Positions 19,483 through 27,977 of a DNA stretch of 64,000 nt are shown here, piece by piece. The notes under the pieces are model-generated. The model was not told the DNA's origin. It ran no database searches and worked only from the letters and a program-made list of their open reading frames with translations. Made by a program: the position numbers and the translations under genes. The stretch comes from Avipropionibacterium sp050157065 (lineage in GTDB: Bacteria > Actinomycetota > Actinomycetes > Propionibacteriales > Propionibacteriaceae), in assembly GCA_050157065.1 (NCBI GenBank), contig CP189573.1; one strand, written 5' to 3'. Position 1 is the stretch's first letter. Each line of letters starts with the position of its first letter.

Positions 19483-20562
19483 TCAGGTGGTCGTGCTGAT
19501 CCGGCGGATCCGGAGTCGGGTGAGGCAGTTCGTGTCGTGCACCGCCGAGCCGGCGCAGTAGGCCAGCAGCAGGGCGTCCGGCAGTTCGTGGATCGCGGTG
19601 TAGCAGTATCCCGAGTCCGGATCGTCCTCCAACACGATCTGGTCCGTCCACTCGGTCGCCTGTCCGTCGCCGATGGCCAGCACCAGCGGAGTGCGCCCGT
19701 CGTTCCAGCCGGACGGTGGCCGGTACTGCCCCGGCCCGGCGGCAACCGGGTTCCAGACTGCCACCAGCCGCCCCGATGACAGTCGCTTCACCGACAACGG
19801 CGATCGCGGCGAACTGAACACGGACGGCCGCGGCACCGACCAGGTCTCGCCGCCGTCGCGGCTGGACATCTCCCACTGGGACCCCTGATCGGTCCGTGCC
19901 CACCCCCACAACGTGCCGTCGGCCAACTCGACCACCCCGGGCTCCTGCATCCCTGACCTGCTGTCGCCGTACGGCAGCACCGACGGCCGTGACTCGTGCC
20001 AGGTCTCGCCGAGGTCGTCGGAGAAGGAGAAGTACGTCGTCGCCCACGAGTCGAACGACGGCTCCGGCCCGACATCTCGGGCACGGTGGAAGGCGGCCGG
20101 CACCACGAGTCGACCCGATGACAGTTGGATCACTCGGTCGTTGTTGGTGACGTGGTATCCGATCGCCGGGATGCAGCAGCGCCCCTCACTCCAGCTGCGA
20201 CCCTCGTCATCGGAGATCCGCATGATCAACCGCATGTCGTGGAATCCCTTGCGACGCAGGTGGAACAGCGCGAGTCGCCCGTCCTGCAGTCTCAGCAGTG
20301 ACACGCTCATCACGTTGATCGCGTCGTCGTCGTGGCGGCTCAGCACCAGCTCCGGTTCGGACCAGGTCACACCGCCGTCGGAAGAACGGATGGCCACCAG
20401 GTCGGCGCCCGCGTTGTCATGGAAGGAGCCGTCGTCGAACCGTGACCAGACGAACAGCACCGTCCCGTCGGCCAGCGTGGCGAAGGCGCCCTCGCTGTGT
20501 CGGGCGAACCCGTCGCCGGGTGCAAGATCGACAGCGATGGCATCCACCTTGGGACCACTCAT
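19483..20562 (-). CDS. BNR-repeat sialidase-like protein without signal peptide
   Basis: A six-bladed-propeller-type protein of 359 residues. Asp-boxes are clear: SSDGGVTW, SDDEGRSW, SDDLGETW and SRDGGETW. The N-terminal end (RHSEGAFATLADGTVLFVWSRF) and NNDRVIQLSSGRLVVPAAFH match the BNR_2 family often annotated as exo-alpha-sialidase. Many members are not proven sialidases; some BNR relatives act on uronic-acid-linked rhamnose. There is no signal peptide, so it should work in the cytoplasm. It is the second gene of an operon with the FG-GAP gene (56-base gap, own GGAAGGG site) and is convergent with the exported BNR protein, 18 bases away. Confidence 0.78.
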   Translation of the reverse strand: MSGPKVDAIAVDLAPGDGFARHSEGAFATLADGTVLFVWSRFDDGSFHDNAGADLVAIRSSDGGVTWSEPELVLSRHDDDAINVMSVSLLRLQDGRLALFHLRRKGFHDMRLIMRISDDEGRSWSEGRCCIPAIGYHVTNNDRVIQLSSGRLVVPAAFHRARDVGPEPSFDSWATTYFSFSDDLGETWHESRPSVLPYGDSRSGMQEPGVVELADGTLWGWARTDQGSQWEMSSRDGGETWSVPRPSVFSSPRSPLSVKRLSSGRLVAVWNPVAAGPGQYRPPSGWNDGRTPLVLAIGDGQATEWTDQIVLEDDPDSGYCYTAIHELPDALLLAYCAGSAVHDTNCLTRLRIRRISTTT

Positions 20563-20618
20563 GTGATCACCCTTCCTTGGTCATCTCGAACAGGACGGCC
20601 TCACGGCAGCGACACCAT

Positions 20619-23357
20619 TCACGCCATGATCAACTCCACCGCGGTGATCCGCGGGGTGGCGACGCTGTTGGTGGCGCCCAGGGCGAGACGGTACTGGACG
20701 AACTCGCCCACCGGCACGCCCCCGCCGACCGGCACCCACGGGGCATCGACGAGCCCGGCCTCGGTGTCGGCGGTCCGGATCGTTCCGGTCACCCACGTCT
20801 TGGGCGGCACCTTGCCCTCCCAGCGCAGCTCGGTGCACGTGCCGCCACCACTGGTCCGCAGCACCCGGGAGGTGAAGTACTCCTCGGGGCCGCGGTCGTA
20901 GACGTTGCCGAAGTCCTGGTGGCTCAGCCCGTGTGGGCCACCGGTCGGCAGGTCGACCCGGTTCGACTCCGTGAAGCCGTTGGGGCCGTTGAACCAGACG
21001 TAGGAGTCGCCGGGATGGTTGCCGTACGTCTTGTGGTTGGCGATCGCCATATCGACCCAACCGTCCTCGTCGAAGTCGGCGAGCAGCACCCCGCAGGCGG
21101 AGTGGTGGAACAACCGCGTGATCCGGTGCGGATGGAACTCACCGTCCGGCCCGCCCCAGTAGACGTAGGTGTCGAGGTCGCGGTGCTGATGACCGTGGTA
21201 GTTGGTGGCGACGATGTCGAGGTGGCCGTCGTTGTTGAGGTCGGCGACACCGACGTCGACCGGGAATGAGCCTGGCAACTGGGTGCGACGGTCGTTGGCG
21301 AAACCGTCGGGCCCACCCCAGTAGACGTAGACGAAGGTGCGGTAGTCGTCGTGCGGGTCGTCGCCCTTGAAGCCGCCGACCACCAGGTCGAGCCAACCGT
21401 CCCCGTCGAGGTCGGCGATCCGCGAGGACACGGTGGTACCACTCGGCAGCACCGTGGCACGGTCGGCGCTGAAGCCGTCCGGGCCACCCCACAGGATGAT
21501 CACCCCGCCCCCGCTCGGCCCGAGCTCGGGGATCACCAGGTCGAGCCAGCCGTCCCGGTCGAGGTCGGCGATCGACATGTAGCGGGGCTGGTTGTAGGTG
21601 ACCCCGTCGATGATCAACTCGATCCGGCGAGGCTCCCCGAAGCCGTCCGGGCCACCGGGGAAGATCAACACCTCGCTGTTCGACCAACCACAACCGACCA
21701 GGTCGAGGTAGCCGTTCCGGTCGAGGTCGGCGAACACTCCGGACATGTTGTGGGTGGTCGGCAGTTCGACCCGCCGTTCGTCCGGGAACTCGTCACCGGA
21801 GCGGTAGTAGACGAACGAGCCGAAGTCATGCTCCAGCCAGTTCTCGTTCGAGTTGGCGACATAGACGTCCGGCGCCCCCGAGTCGGTCAGGTCGACGAAC
21901 TTCAGCTCAGTCGCCGCCCACCCGCGGAAGGCGAGTCGCCGGTCGGCCGAGTAGCCGTCCGGGCCACCCAGGTAGACGTGGGTGTCGACGTCCCCGTGGA
22001 TGGTGTTGCTCAGGTGGTTGACGAAGACCGGCTTCGGCAACCCGTCCTTCGGCCCGCGCACCAGCAGCACGTCGAGTGCACAGTGCGTCGTCAGGCGCCG
22101 CGGCTCGGCCGCCGGCCCCTCGGGCGTACCGGGGAACACCAGCGACTCGGTGGTGTAGGAGTCGTGGACGTGGTCCTGGCAGATGATCACGTCGCCACGG
22201 CCGTTGCCGTCGAGGTCGGCGATCACCACGTCGTTGGCCGACCGGGTCACCACGGTGGACGGCTCGTCGGCGAAACCGCCGCCGGGGAGTCCCGCGTACC
22301 GCAGTGAGTGTTCCTGCTCCGCACCGGCGGGCTGCCGGGCCGCGAGCACCAGGTCCTCGACGCCGGTGCCAGTCGTGTCGCCGATGGCGGCACTCATCAC
22401 CGGACCGGTCTCCAGCCGGAGACCGACCGCCGGCTCACGGTCCGCGCCGACCCCGACCAACAGCGTGGTTTCCCGTGGACACAGGAAGATGTGGGGTCGC
22501 CCCTCGTACCGGACGATCTTGAGCCGACTCACCGTCGGGGTCTTGTAGACGAACAGCCCCGTGGCGCCGAGACTGTCGACGGTGCCGCCGGCCGCACCCA
22601 TCGCCGCAGCGTCGAGCCGGGTGTTGATCTCGTGGTTGCCGGTCAGCTCGACGTCGAGTTGGGTGAATCGCTCCGGGTCGACACCGCCGTCGCCGCCCCA
22701 GTGGATCCGCACACTGCTGTCGGGTGCCCGTACGACCAGGTCGTCGCAGCCGTCGCCGTCGAGGTCGGCCACCACCATCGACTCGATCGGGCTCGGCAGG
22801 GTCAGGTCGCGCCACCGGCGGGAGGCGAAGCCCTGCTCGTCCTGTTCGAAGATCCGCAGCCGTTCCCGGCTCACGAACACGATCGCCGGCTTCGCCCCCG
22901 GGGCGAACCGGCCGATCACGACGTCCTTGCTCGACGGCGCCCACAACTGCAGCATCCGCTTGTGGCTCCAGCCGTCCGGTCCGCCGAAGTAGACCTGGGC
23001 GTACACCTCGTTGGTGGCACCGTCGAACTGGTTGGCGATGACGATGTCGTCGAAGCCGTCCCCGGTCAGGTCGCCACTGGCGCCGGCGAAGGCACCCCGG
23101 GTGTCGAGCTCAAGCCGCTCGTCCCCGTTCAGCGCATCGAGGTAGACGTAGGCCGGCAGCGACACGCCGTCGTCGTGGGAGTTGGCAAACGGGATGTCGA
23201 CGTAGCCGCTCCCGGCGAGGCTGGCGTACGCGATCCGCTGCAGTACCCCGGCCCGGGAGACGTAGATGTTCTGGCCGGCGTTGCCGAGGGTGCCAGCGGC
23301 GAAGTCGGCGAACGAGCCATCCCGCAGGGTGTTCGTCGTCGAAGAGGTGGATGACAC
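20619..23357 (-). CDS. FG-GAP/VCBS-repeat beta-propeller protein without signal peptide
   Basis: A 912-residue protein made of about ten calcium-binding repeats of the form D-x-[DN]-x-[DN]-G-x-x-D, for example DLDGDGCDDLVV, DLDGNGRGDVII, DLDRDGWLDLVI, DLDGDGWLDLVV and DLNNDGHLDIVA, alternating with YWGGPDGF-type strands. This is the integrin-like FG-GAP fold, usually found on secreted or surface proteins, including polysaccharide lyases and lectins. Here the GTG start with an AGGAG site gives no signal peptide (MSSTSSTTNTLRDGSF). No in-frame hydrophobic leader is present upstream, because gntR regulatory DNA begins there. Catalytic function is unknown. It is first in an operon with the cytoplasmic BNR gene, behind predicted operator B. 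Confidence 0.8.
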   Translation of the reverse strand: MSSTSSTTNTLRDGSFADFAAGTLGNAGQNIYVSRAGVLQRIAYASLAGSGYVDIPFANSHDDGVSLPAYVYLDALNGDERLELDTRGAFAGASGDLTGDGFDDIVIANQFDGATNEVYAQVYFGGPDGWSHKRMLQLWAPSSKDVVIGRFAPGAKPAIVFVSRERLRIFEQDEQGFASRRWRDLTLPSPIESMVVADLDGDGCDDLVVRAPDSSVRIHWGGDGGVDPERFTQLDVELTGNHEINTRLDAAAMGAAGGTVDSLGATGLFVYKTPTVSRLKIVRYEGRPHIFLCPRETTLLVGVGADREPAVGLRLETGPVMSAAIGDTTGTGVEDLVLAARQPAGAEQEHSLRYAGLPGGGFADEPSTVVTRSANDVVIADLDGNGRGDVIICQDHVHDSYTTESLVFPGTPEGPAAEPRRLTTHCALDVLLVRGPKDGLPKPVFVNHLSNTIHGDVDTHVYLGGPDGYSADRRLAFRGWAATELKFVDLTDSGAPDVYVANSNENWLEHDFGSFVYYRSGDEFPDERRVELPTTHNMSGVFADLDRNGYLDLVGCGWSNSEVLIFPGGPDGFGEPRRIELIIDGVTYNQPRYMSIADLDRDGWLDLVIPELGPSGGGVIILWGGPDGFSADRATVLPSGTTVSSRIADLDGDGWLDLVVGGFKGDDPHDDYRTFVYVYWGGPDGFANDRRTQLPGSFPVDVGVADLNNDGHLDIVATNYHGHQHRDLDTYVYWGGPDGEFHPHRITRLFHHSACGVLLADFDEDGWVDMAIANHKTYGNHPGDSYVWFNGPNGFTESNRVDLPTGGPHGLSHQDFGNVYDRGPEEYFTSRVLRTSGGGTCTELRWEGKVPPKTWVTGTIRTADTEAGLVDAPWVPVGGGVPVGEFVQYRLALGATNSVATPRITAVELIMA

Positions 23358-23391
23358 GGAGTGACTCCTGAGCCCATCGTTGTGACTGTAG

Positions 23392-23411
23392 GTTGTGGGA
23401 CAATCTGATGA
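23392..23411. promoter_or_regulatory. Predicted GntR operator, site B
   Basis: Contains TTGTGGGACAA (23393-23403), a perfect fit to the FadR/FCD-type consensus TnGTnnnACnA. It lies at the predicted transcription start of the FG-GAP operon, about 35 bases before its GTG. Confidence 0.7.
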
Positions 23412-23436
23412 TCGGGTGGTCGGCAGGCGATGTCAA
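23408..23436 (-). promoter_or_regulatory. Promoter of the FG-GAP/BNR operon
   Basis: On the minus strand TTGACA (23436-23431) is followed after 17 bases by GATCAT (23413-23408). Predicted operator B starts at the expected transcription start, which would let a bound repressor block initiation. Confidence 0.55.
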
Positions 23437-23461
23437 CCCATCCGGACGTGGATCTCGCAGG

Positions 23462-23481
23462 ATTGTCGGACGTGCTACGTA
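23462..23481 (+). promoter_or_regulatory. Predicted GntR operator, site C (autoregulation)
   Basis: ATTGTCGGACGTGCTACGTA, 25 bases before the gntR GTG. Its right half (CTAC) is partly symmetric with the left. A TACGTT -10 candidate (23493-23498) lies eight bases before the GTG, suggesting a leaderless transcript controlled from this site. Confidence 0.6.
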
Positions 23482-23505
23482 CGACGAAGGTGTACGTTTG
23501 GGACC

Positions 23506-24216
23506 GTGCCAGCGAACCCTGTCGAGGAGCGCTCCTACCGACGGCCCTCGCCGCCGTCGGTGGAGGAACTGCTCAAGGCCTACATCATCGACCACGGCTT
23601 CGGGCCGGGCGACCGGCTGCCCACCGAGGCCACATTCTGCGAGAAGTTGGGCGTCTCCCGCAACGCCATCCGCGAGGCGATGAGGTCACTGCAGTCACTG
23701 GGGATCCTCGAGATCCGCCACGGCTACGGGGCCTACCTCTCCGACGTCTCGCTCCCCCGGCTCGACGAGGGCCTCACCTTCTGGGGCAAGCTGCTGCGAC
23801 GCGACGGCGACGACCACGTGCTGCGCCGGATCGCCGAGGCGCGATCGCTGATCGAGAGCAGCCTGGTCGCCGAGGTGTGCGGTCGACTGACGGAGGCCGA
23901 TTTCACCCAACTGCGCGAGTGCGTGGCCGAGATCGAGGCCGCGACCGCGGAGGGGGAACGCGCCTTCGAGGCCGACCGCCGCTTCCACCAGATCCTGTAC
24001 GGCCCGCTCGACAACTGGATCCTCAGCGGCTTCCTGCGGACCCTGTGGGACAGCACCCGCACCATGTTGGACAAGAACCCGGCCGCCGACCTGGCCAACA
24101 CCCCCGACGACCACCGCGCCATCGTGGACGCCCTCGAGGCCGGCGACCCCGAAGCCGCGACCAAGGCGATGCGGACCCACTTCGGCCCGATGCGCCAGGG
24201 CGAGTACCAGGACTGA
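23506..24216 (+). CDS. GntR-family regulator, FadR/FCD subfamily
   Basis: Probable repressor of the accessory block. Residues about 15-80 form the winged helix (SVEELLKAYIIDHGFGPGDRLPTEATFCEKLGVSRNAIREAMRSLQSLGILEIRHGYGAYL). Residues about 95-225 form a helical FCD ligand-binding domain with candidate metal ligands in DRRFHQILY and DDHRAIVDALEAGDPEAA...MRTHF. I start at GTG 23506 (VPANPVEERSYRR) because the predicted operator sits just upstream; the open frame runs 37 codons further into regulatory DNA. FCD regulators typically sense sugar acids or small carboxylates. The gene lies between the two largest operons it is predicted to control. Confidence 0.9.
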   Translation: MPANPVEERSYRRPSPPSVEELLKAYIIDHGFGPGDRLPTEATFCEKLGVSRNAIREAMRSLQSLGILEIRHGYGAYLSDVSLPRLDEGLTFWGKLLRRDGDDHVLRRIAEARSLIESSLVAEVCGRLTEADFTQLRECVAEIEAATAEGERAFEADRRFHQILYGPLDNWILSGFLRTLWDSTRTMLDKNPAADLANTPDDHRAIVDALEAGDPEAATKAMRTHFGPMRQGEYQD

Positions 24217-24287
24217 CGCGCCACCCCGCCCAGCTGACTCCGGGCACCCCTTCACCGAACCGTTACCCGAACCGGTGCCGGAAGGCA

Positions 24288-24316
24288 TTGACCGACCTCG
24301 CATGACTTCTTAGTAT
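24288..24316 (+). promoter_or_regulatory. Promoter of the Dpp-type transporter/catabolic operon
   Basis: TTGACC (24288-24293), a 17-base spacer, then TAGTAT (24311-24316): the clearest sigma-70-type promoter of the block. Predicted operator D (24314-24333) overlaps its -10 box and start site. Confidence 0.65.
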
Positions 24317-24333
24317 GTTCGACGTCCTACAAT
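24314..24333 (-). promoter_or_regulatory. Predicted GntR operator, site D
   Basis: Read on the minus strand it is ATTGTAGGACGTCGAACATA. The right side on the plus strand, GACGTCCTACAAT, gives the best dyad around the GAC|GTC centre. It overlaps the -10 box of the operon promoter. Confidence 0.7.
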
Positions 24334-24402
24334 GTGGCTCGGGGTCACCTGGGGACATCCGGTTCCACTGATCCGTCGCTGACGACGGGCAAGGAGTTGA
24401 TC

Positions 24403-26007
24403 ATGCGTAGACCTCACGGGCTGACAACGATCGTCGGCATCGTTCTCGCGCTGACGATGGCCCTCGCGGCGTGTTCCCCCCCCGGGTCGAGTCCCGGCAC
24501 CGAACCCTCGGCAGGGACCGGCGATGCTGGTGGCGGTGACATCCGGTACCAGCTGTACCAGGCACCCACCGGCTTCAGCCCGTTCCACGCCACCAACGGT
24601 GCCGACGGTGAGATCGCGGGCCTGCACTTCCGTCCCCTGCTCAGCACCTCGGGCGAGGAGTACGTGCCGGTGCTCGCCGAGTCGTGGGAGGTGTCGGAGG
24701 ACGCCACCACGTACACGTTCACGCTGCGGGAGACCAACTGGAGCGACGGCACCCCGTTCACCTCCGCCGACGTGGTGTATTCCTACGAGAGCTATGCCGA
24801 CCCCGACACCAAGTCGGCCTTCAGCGGACGGCTGGCCTCGGTCGCCGGCTACACCGAGTTCTCCGAGGGCAACGCCGAGACCATCACCGGCGTCGTCGCC
24901 CCGGACGAGCGCACGGTCGAGATCACGCTCAGCGGACCGAACGCCGCCTTCCTCAACTCACTGCCGGGCCTGACCATCGTGCCGAAGCACGTCTACTCCG
25001 AGATCGACCGTGCCAAGTTCCAGGGTGCACCGGAGTTCCGCGAGCCCGCCGTCGGCATCGGCCCGTACGTCTTCTCCCGTTGGGTCACCGACGACCAGAT
25101 CGAGTTCGTGCCCAACGAGGAGAGCTTCGAGGAACACCCGCTGTCGCACGTCTACGCCCAGTTCCTGGCCGGCGACGTCGCCCGGGCCCAGTTGGAGACC
25201 GGCGAGATCGACATCGCGCAGCTCTCCTCGGTCGACGCCAAGGCGCTCGCCGAGAGTGGCACCGTCACCGTCCAGCAGCGTGAGGGCACCGGTGTGATGT
25301 CGCTCTACACCGCGCTGGACTCGGGCAAGTTGGCCGACGTCAAGGTCCGGCAGGCGATCCTGCACGCGATCGACCGCCAGTCGATCGTCGACAACGTGCT
25401 GGCCGGCAACGGCAGCGTGCCGCAGTCGATGCTGTACCAGCCGTCGTGGACCATCCCGAACGACCTGACGAGCTACGACTACGACCCGGAGAAGGCCAAG
25501 CAGTTGTTGGCCGAGGCCGGATGGGACGCCGACGTCGAGGTCAATCTGGACATCGTTCCCGGGCAGGCTGACCGTGACGCGGTGATGGACATCGTGGCGG
25601 GGCAGCTGCAGGCCGTCGGCATCAACGCCAAGCTGCACCCGCTGCAGCCGGCCGAGCTGAGCAAGCTGGTCGAGGAGCGCAAGTTCGACCTGTTGATCAC
25701 CATCTTGGCGTTGCCGCCGACCGAGCCGGGTGCGATCAACGACCGGTTCATGTGCGAGGCGTCGCTGAACATCTCGGCGTACTGCAATCCGGAGCTGGAC
25801 GACCTGCTCAAGCAGGCCGTCGCCATCAGCGATCAGGACGGGCGGGCCGAGCTCTACCAGCAGGCCAACCGGATCCTCAACGAGGAGCAGCCGGCCATCC
25901 CGTTGTACGTCTCCAACCAGGCGTACGGCTCGACGGCCCGGGTGCAGGGGTTCAACCCGGTACAGGGCGGCCTGTCAGCTGCCCAGAACTGGACGGTCAC
26001 CGACTGA
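24403..26007 (+). CDS. Dpp/Opp-type ABC transporter substrate-binding lipoprotein
   Basis: Extracytoplasmic binding protein (SBP_bac_5 family) of 534 residues. The lipobox LAAC gives Cys24 as the lipidated residue, after a short hydrophobic signal. The body shows typical features of the dipeptide/oligopeptide/nickel family, such as YTFTLRETNWSDGTPFTSADVVYSY and VRQAILHAIDRQSIVDNVL. Members carry peptides, opines and oligosaccharides; the Dpp-like sialic acid importers of Haemophilus ducreyi and Corynebacterium show that acidic sugars are also possible. It is first in the operon, behind a strong promoter, and is separated from the permease gene by a stable hairpin. Confidence 0.93.
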   Translation: MRRPHGLTTIVGIVLALTMALAACSPPGSSPGTEPSAGTGDAGGGDIRYQLYQAPTGFSPFHATNGADGEIAGLHFRPLLSTSGEEYVPVLAESWEVSEDATTYTFTLRETNWSDGTPFTSADVVYSYESYADPDTKSAFSGRLASVAGYTEFSEGNAETITGVVAPDERTVEITLSGPNAAFLNSLPGLTIVPKHVYSEIDRAKFQGAPEFREPAVGIGPYVFSRWVTDDQIEFVPNEESFEEHPLSHVYAQFLAGDVARAQLETGEIDIAQLSSVDAKALAESGTVTVQQREGTGVMSLYTALDSGKLADVKVRQAILHAIDRQSIVDNVLAGNGSVPQSMLYQPSWTIPNDLTSYDYDPEKAKQLLAEAGWDADVEVNLDIVPGQADRDAVMDIVAGQLQAVGINAKLHPLQPAELSKLVEERKFDLLITILALPPTEPGAINDRFMCEASLNISAYCNPELDDLLKQAVAISDQDGRAELYQQANRILNEEQPAIPLYVSNQAYGSTARVQGFNPVQGGLSAAQNWTVTD

Positions 26008-26016
26008 CCTGTGTGA

Positions 26017-26048
26017 CGGCGGTGGACCGGGCGTCCGGTCCACCGTCG
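26017..26048 (+). repeat. Intercistronic hairpin between binding-protein and permease genes
   Basis: GGTGGACCGG (26021-26030), loop GCGT, CCGGTCCACC (26035-26044): a perfect 10-bp stem, extendable to 14 bp (26017-26030 with 26035-26048) with one G-T pair. No T-run follows, so it is more likely an mRNA stabiliser or partial attenuator that raises the level of the binding protein over the membrane subunits. Confidence 0.6.
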
Positions 26049-26104
26049 GCGCGCACTGACCTCCGGCCCCACCGCCCCGATGCCCCACCTGACAGGAGAA
26101 CTGC

Positions 26105-27058
26105 ATGATCAGCTTCGTCGTCCGAAGGCTGGCCGTGAGTGTGGTCGCCCTGATGGGGATCAGCATGGCACTGTTCGCGTTGACCCGCTTCATCCCGGGC
26201 GACCCGGTCAGCATGTACATCAACCCGTTGACCTTCGAAGGTGATCGGGAGGCGGCGATCGCGGCGCTGCGGGCGGAGTTGGGCCTGGACCAGCCGGTGC
26301 CGGTGCAGTACCTGGCCTGGCTCGGCCAGGTGTTCCAGGGCAACCTCGGCTTCTCCATCACCACCGGCCGCCCGGTGACCGAGCTGATCATGAACCGACT
26401 GCCGGCGACGGCGTACCTGATGTTGACCTCGCTGACGATCTCGATCGTCGTCGGTGTCATCGGTGGCGTGATCGCTGCACTGCGCAAGAACACCATCACC
26501 GACTACGCGACCTTGTTGACCAGCTTGATGATCGCCTCGGTGCCGACCTTCTTCATCGCCATGGTGGGGATCTACGTGTTCGGCCTGCGGCTGCAGTGGC
26601 TGCCGACCGCCGGCATCAACGTCCCGAACGGCAGCTGGGGCGAGGCGTTCCGGCACCTGATCATGCCGGCCGGGATCATGGGGATCTCCGGTGCGGTCGG
26701 CTACATCCGGTGGTCGAGGTCCAGCATGCTCGACGTGCTGGACCAGGACTACATGGTGACGGCCCGGTCGAAGGGGTTGTCGAACGGGCGGGTCGTCGTC
26801 GTGCACGGCCTGCGCAACGCGCTGATCCCGCTGGTGACGATCCTGGCGATGACCATCCCGAGCCTGTTCGGTGGATCGGTGATCATCGAACAGATCTTCG
26901 CGTGGCCGGGCACCGGCCGGATGGCCATCGACGCCATCTCCAATCGCGACTACCCGGTGATCATGGGATTCGTGATGATCACGACCGTGCTGGTGCTGCT
27001 GTGCAACCTGATCGCCGACGTCACCTACGCGATCATCGACCCCCGGATCAGGCTGTGA
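26105..27058 (+). CDS. Dpp/Opp-type ABC transporter permease (DppB-like)
   Basis: Inner-membrane permease of 317 residues with six hydrophobic segments. The N-terminus MISFVVRRLAVSVVALMGISMALFALTRFIPGDPV is characteristic of DppB/OppB. The EAA-like loop is in LDVLDQDYMVTARSKGLSNGRVVVVHGLRNALIPLVT. An AGGAG site lies six bases before the ATG. It pairs with the next permease and the two ATPases. Confidence 0.95.
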   Translation: MISFVVRRLAVSVVALMGISMALFALTRFIPGDPVSMYINPLTFEGDREAAIAALRAELGLDQPVPVQYLAWLGQVFQGNLGFSITTGRPVTELIMNRLPATAYLMLTSLTISIVVGVIGGVIAALRKNTITDYATLLTSLMIASVPTFFIAMVGIYVFGLRLQWLPTAGINVPNGSWGEAFRHLIMPAGIMGISGAVGYIRWSRSSMLDVLDQDYMVTARSKGLSNGRVVVVHGLRNALIPLVTILAMTIPSLFGGSVIIEQIFAWPGTGRMAIDAISNRDYPVIMGFVMITTVLVLLCNLIADVTYAIIDPRIRL

Positions 27059-27065
27059 GGACGTC

Positions 27066-27977
27066 ATGACCGACACCGCCACCATGCTCTCGACCGAGCC
27101 GGCCGACGACACCCTCGCCGCCCCGGGGGTCAGTCCCCGCCGGGCCGCCTGGCAACGCTTCGTACGCTATCGGCTCGCCCTGCCCGGGGCGATCACGCTC
27201 GCCCTGCTCGTACTGGGCGCCCTGCTCGGACCGCTGGTGTGGACGGTCGATCCGAACGTCGTCGACCCGGCGCAGTACCGCAAGCCACCGGGCCCCGGGC
27301 ATCCGTTGGGCACCGACTCGGCAGGCCGTGACGTGCTGGCCCGGCTGCTGGTCGGGGCACGGGTGTCGCTGGCCGTCGGGTTGGCCGCCGCGCTCACCGC
27401 GACCATCGTCGGGATCCTGCTCGGCTCGCTGGCCGGCTACCTGCGCGGCTGGGTCGACGCCCTGCTGAACCGGATCAGCGAGGTGTTCCAGTCCTTCCCC
27501 ACCATCATCGTGATCATCACCGTCGCCGCCGTGATGGGCCCGTCGTTGCCGGGCATGATCATCATCATCGGACTGATGGACTGGACCGGCGCCTTCCGCG
27601 TCACCCGCGGGCTGACCATGTCGCTGCGGGAACAGGACTCGATCCAGGCCGTGGTCGGGCTCGGTGCGCCCAGCAGCCGGGTGGTGCTGCGCCACGTCGT
27701 CCCGGCCGTCCTCGGTCCGGCCACCGTGGTCGCCACCGGGATGACCGGCGGCGTGATCATGTTGGAGGCGGCCCTGTCGTTCCTCGGCCTCGGCGTACCG
27801 CCACCCACCGCCAGCTGGGGCTCGATGCTCAACCAGGCCCAGTCGCTCAGCATCCTGGAAGGGATGCCGTGGCTGTGGCTCCCACCGGGCCTCGCCATCG
27901 CGGTGACCGTACTGTCGGTCAACTTCATCGGTGAAGGCCTCCGCAACGCGGTCGATCCGAAGCAGGGACGCCGATGA
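27066..27977 (+). CDS. Dpp/Opp-type ABC transporter permease (DppC-like)
   Basis: Second permease, 303 residues, with the DppC N-terminal helix and the signature HPLGTDSAGRDVLARLLVGARVSLAVGL. The coupling helix region reads SLREQDSIQAVVGLGAPSSRVVLRHVVPAVLGPATVV. It starts seven bases after the previous stop and ends in an ATGA overlap with the first ATPase gene. Confidence 0.95.
   Translation: MTDTATMLSTEPADDTLAAPGVSPRRAAWQRFVRYRLALPGAITLALLVLGALLGPLVWTVDPNVVDPAQYRKPPGPGHPLGTDSAGRDVLARLLVGARVSLAVGLAAALTATIVGILLGSLAGYLRGWVDALLNRISEVFQSFPTIIVIITVAAVMGPSLPGMIIIIGLMDWTGAFRVTRGLTMSLREQDSIQAVVGLGAPSSRVVLRHVVPAVLGPATVVATGMTGGVIMLEAALSFLGLGVPPPTASWGSMLNQAQSLSILEGMPWLWLPPGLAIAVTVLSVNFIGEGLRNAVDPKQGRR

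Larger units (their letters stand above)
24217..24402. other. Intergenic region between gntR and the Dpp-type operon
   Basis: 186 bases with no gene. It contains a promoter and predicted operator D, listed separately, then a leader of about 80 bases with an AAGGAG ribosome-binding site at 24391-24396. Confidence 0.7.
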
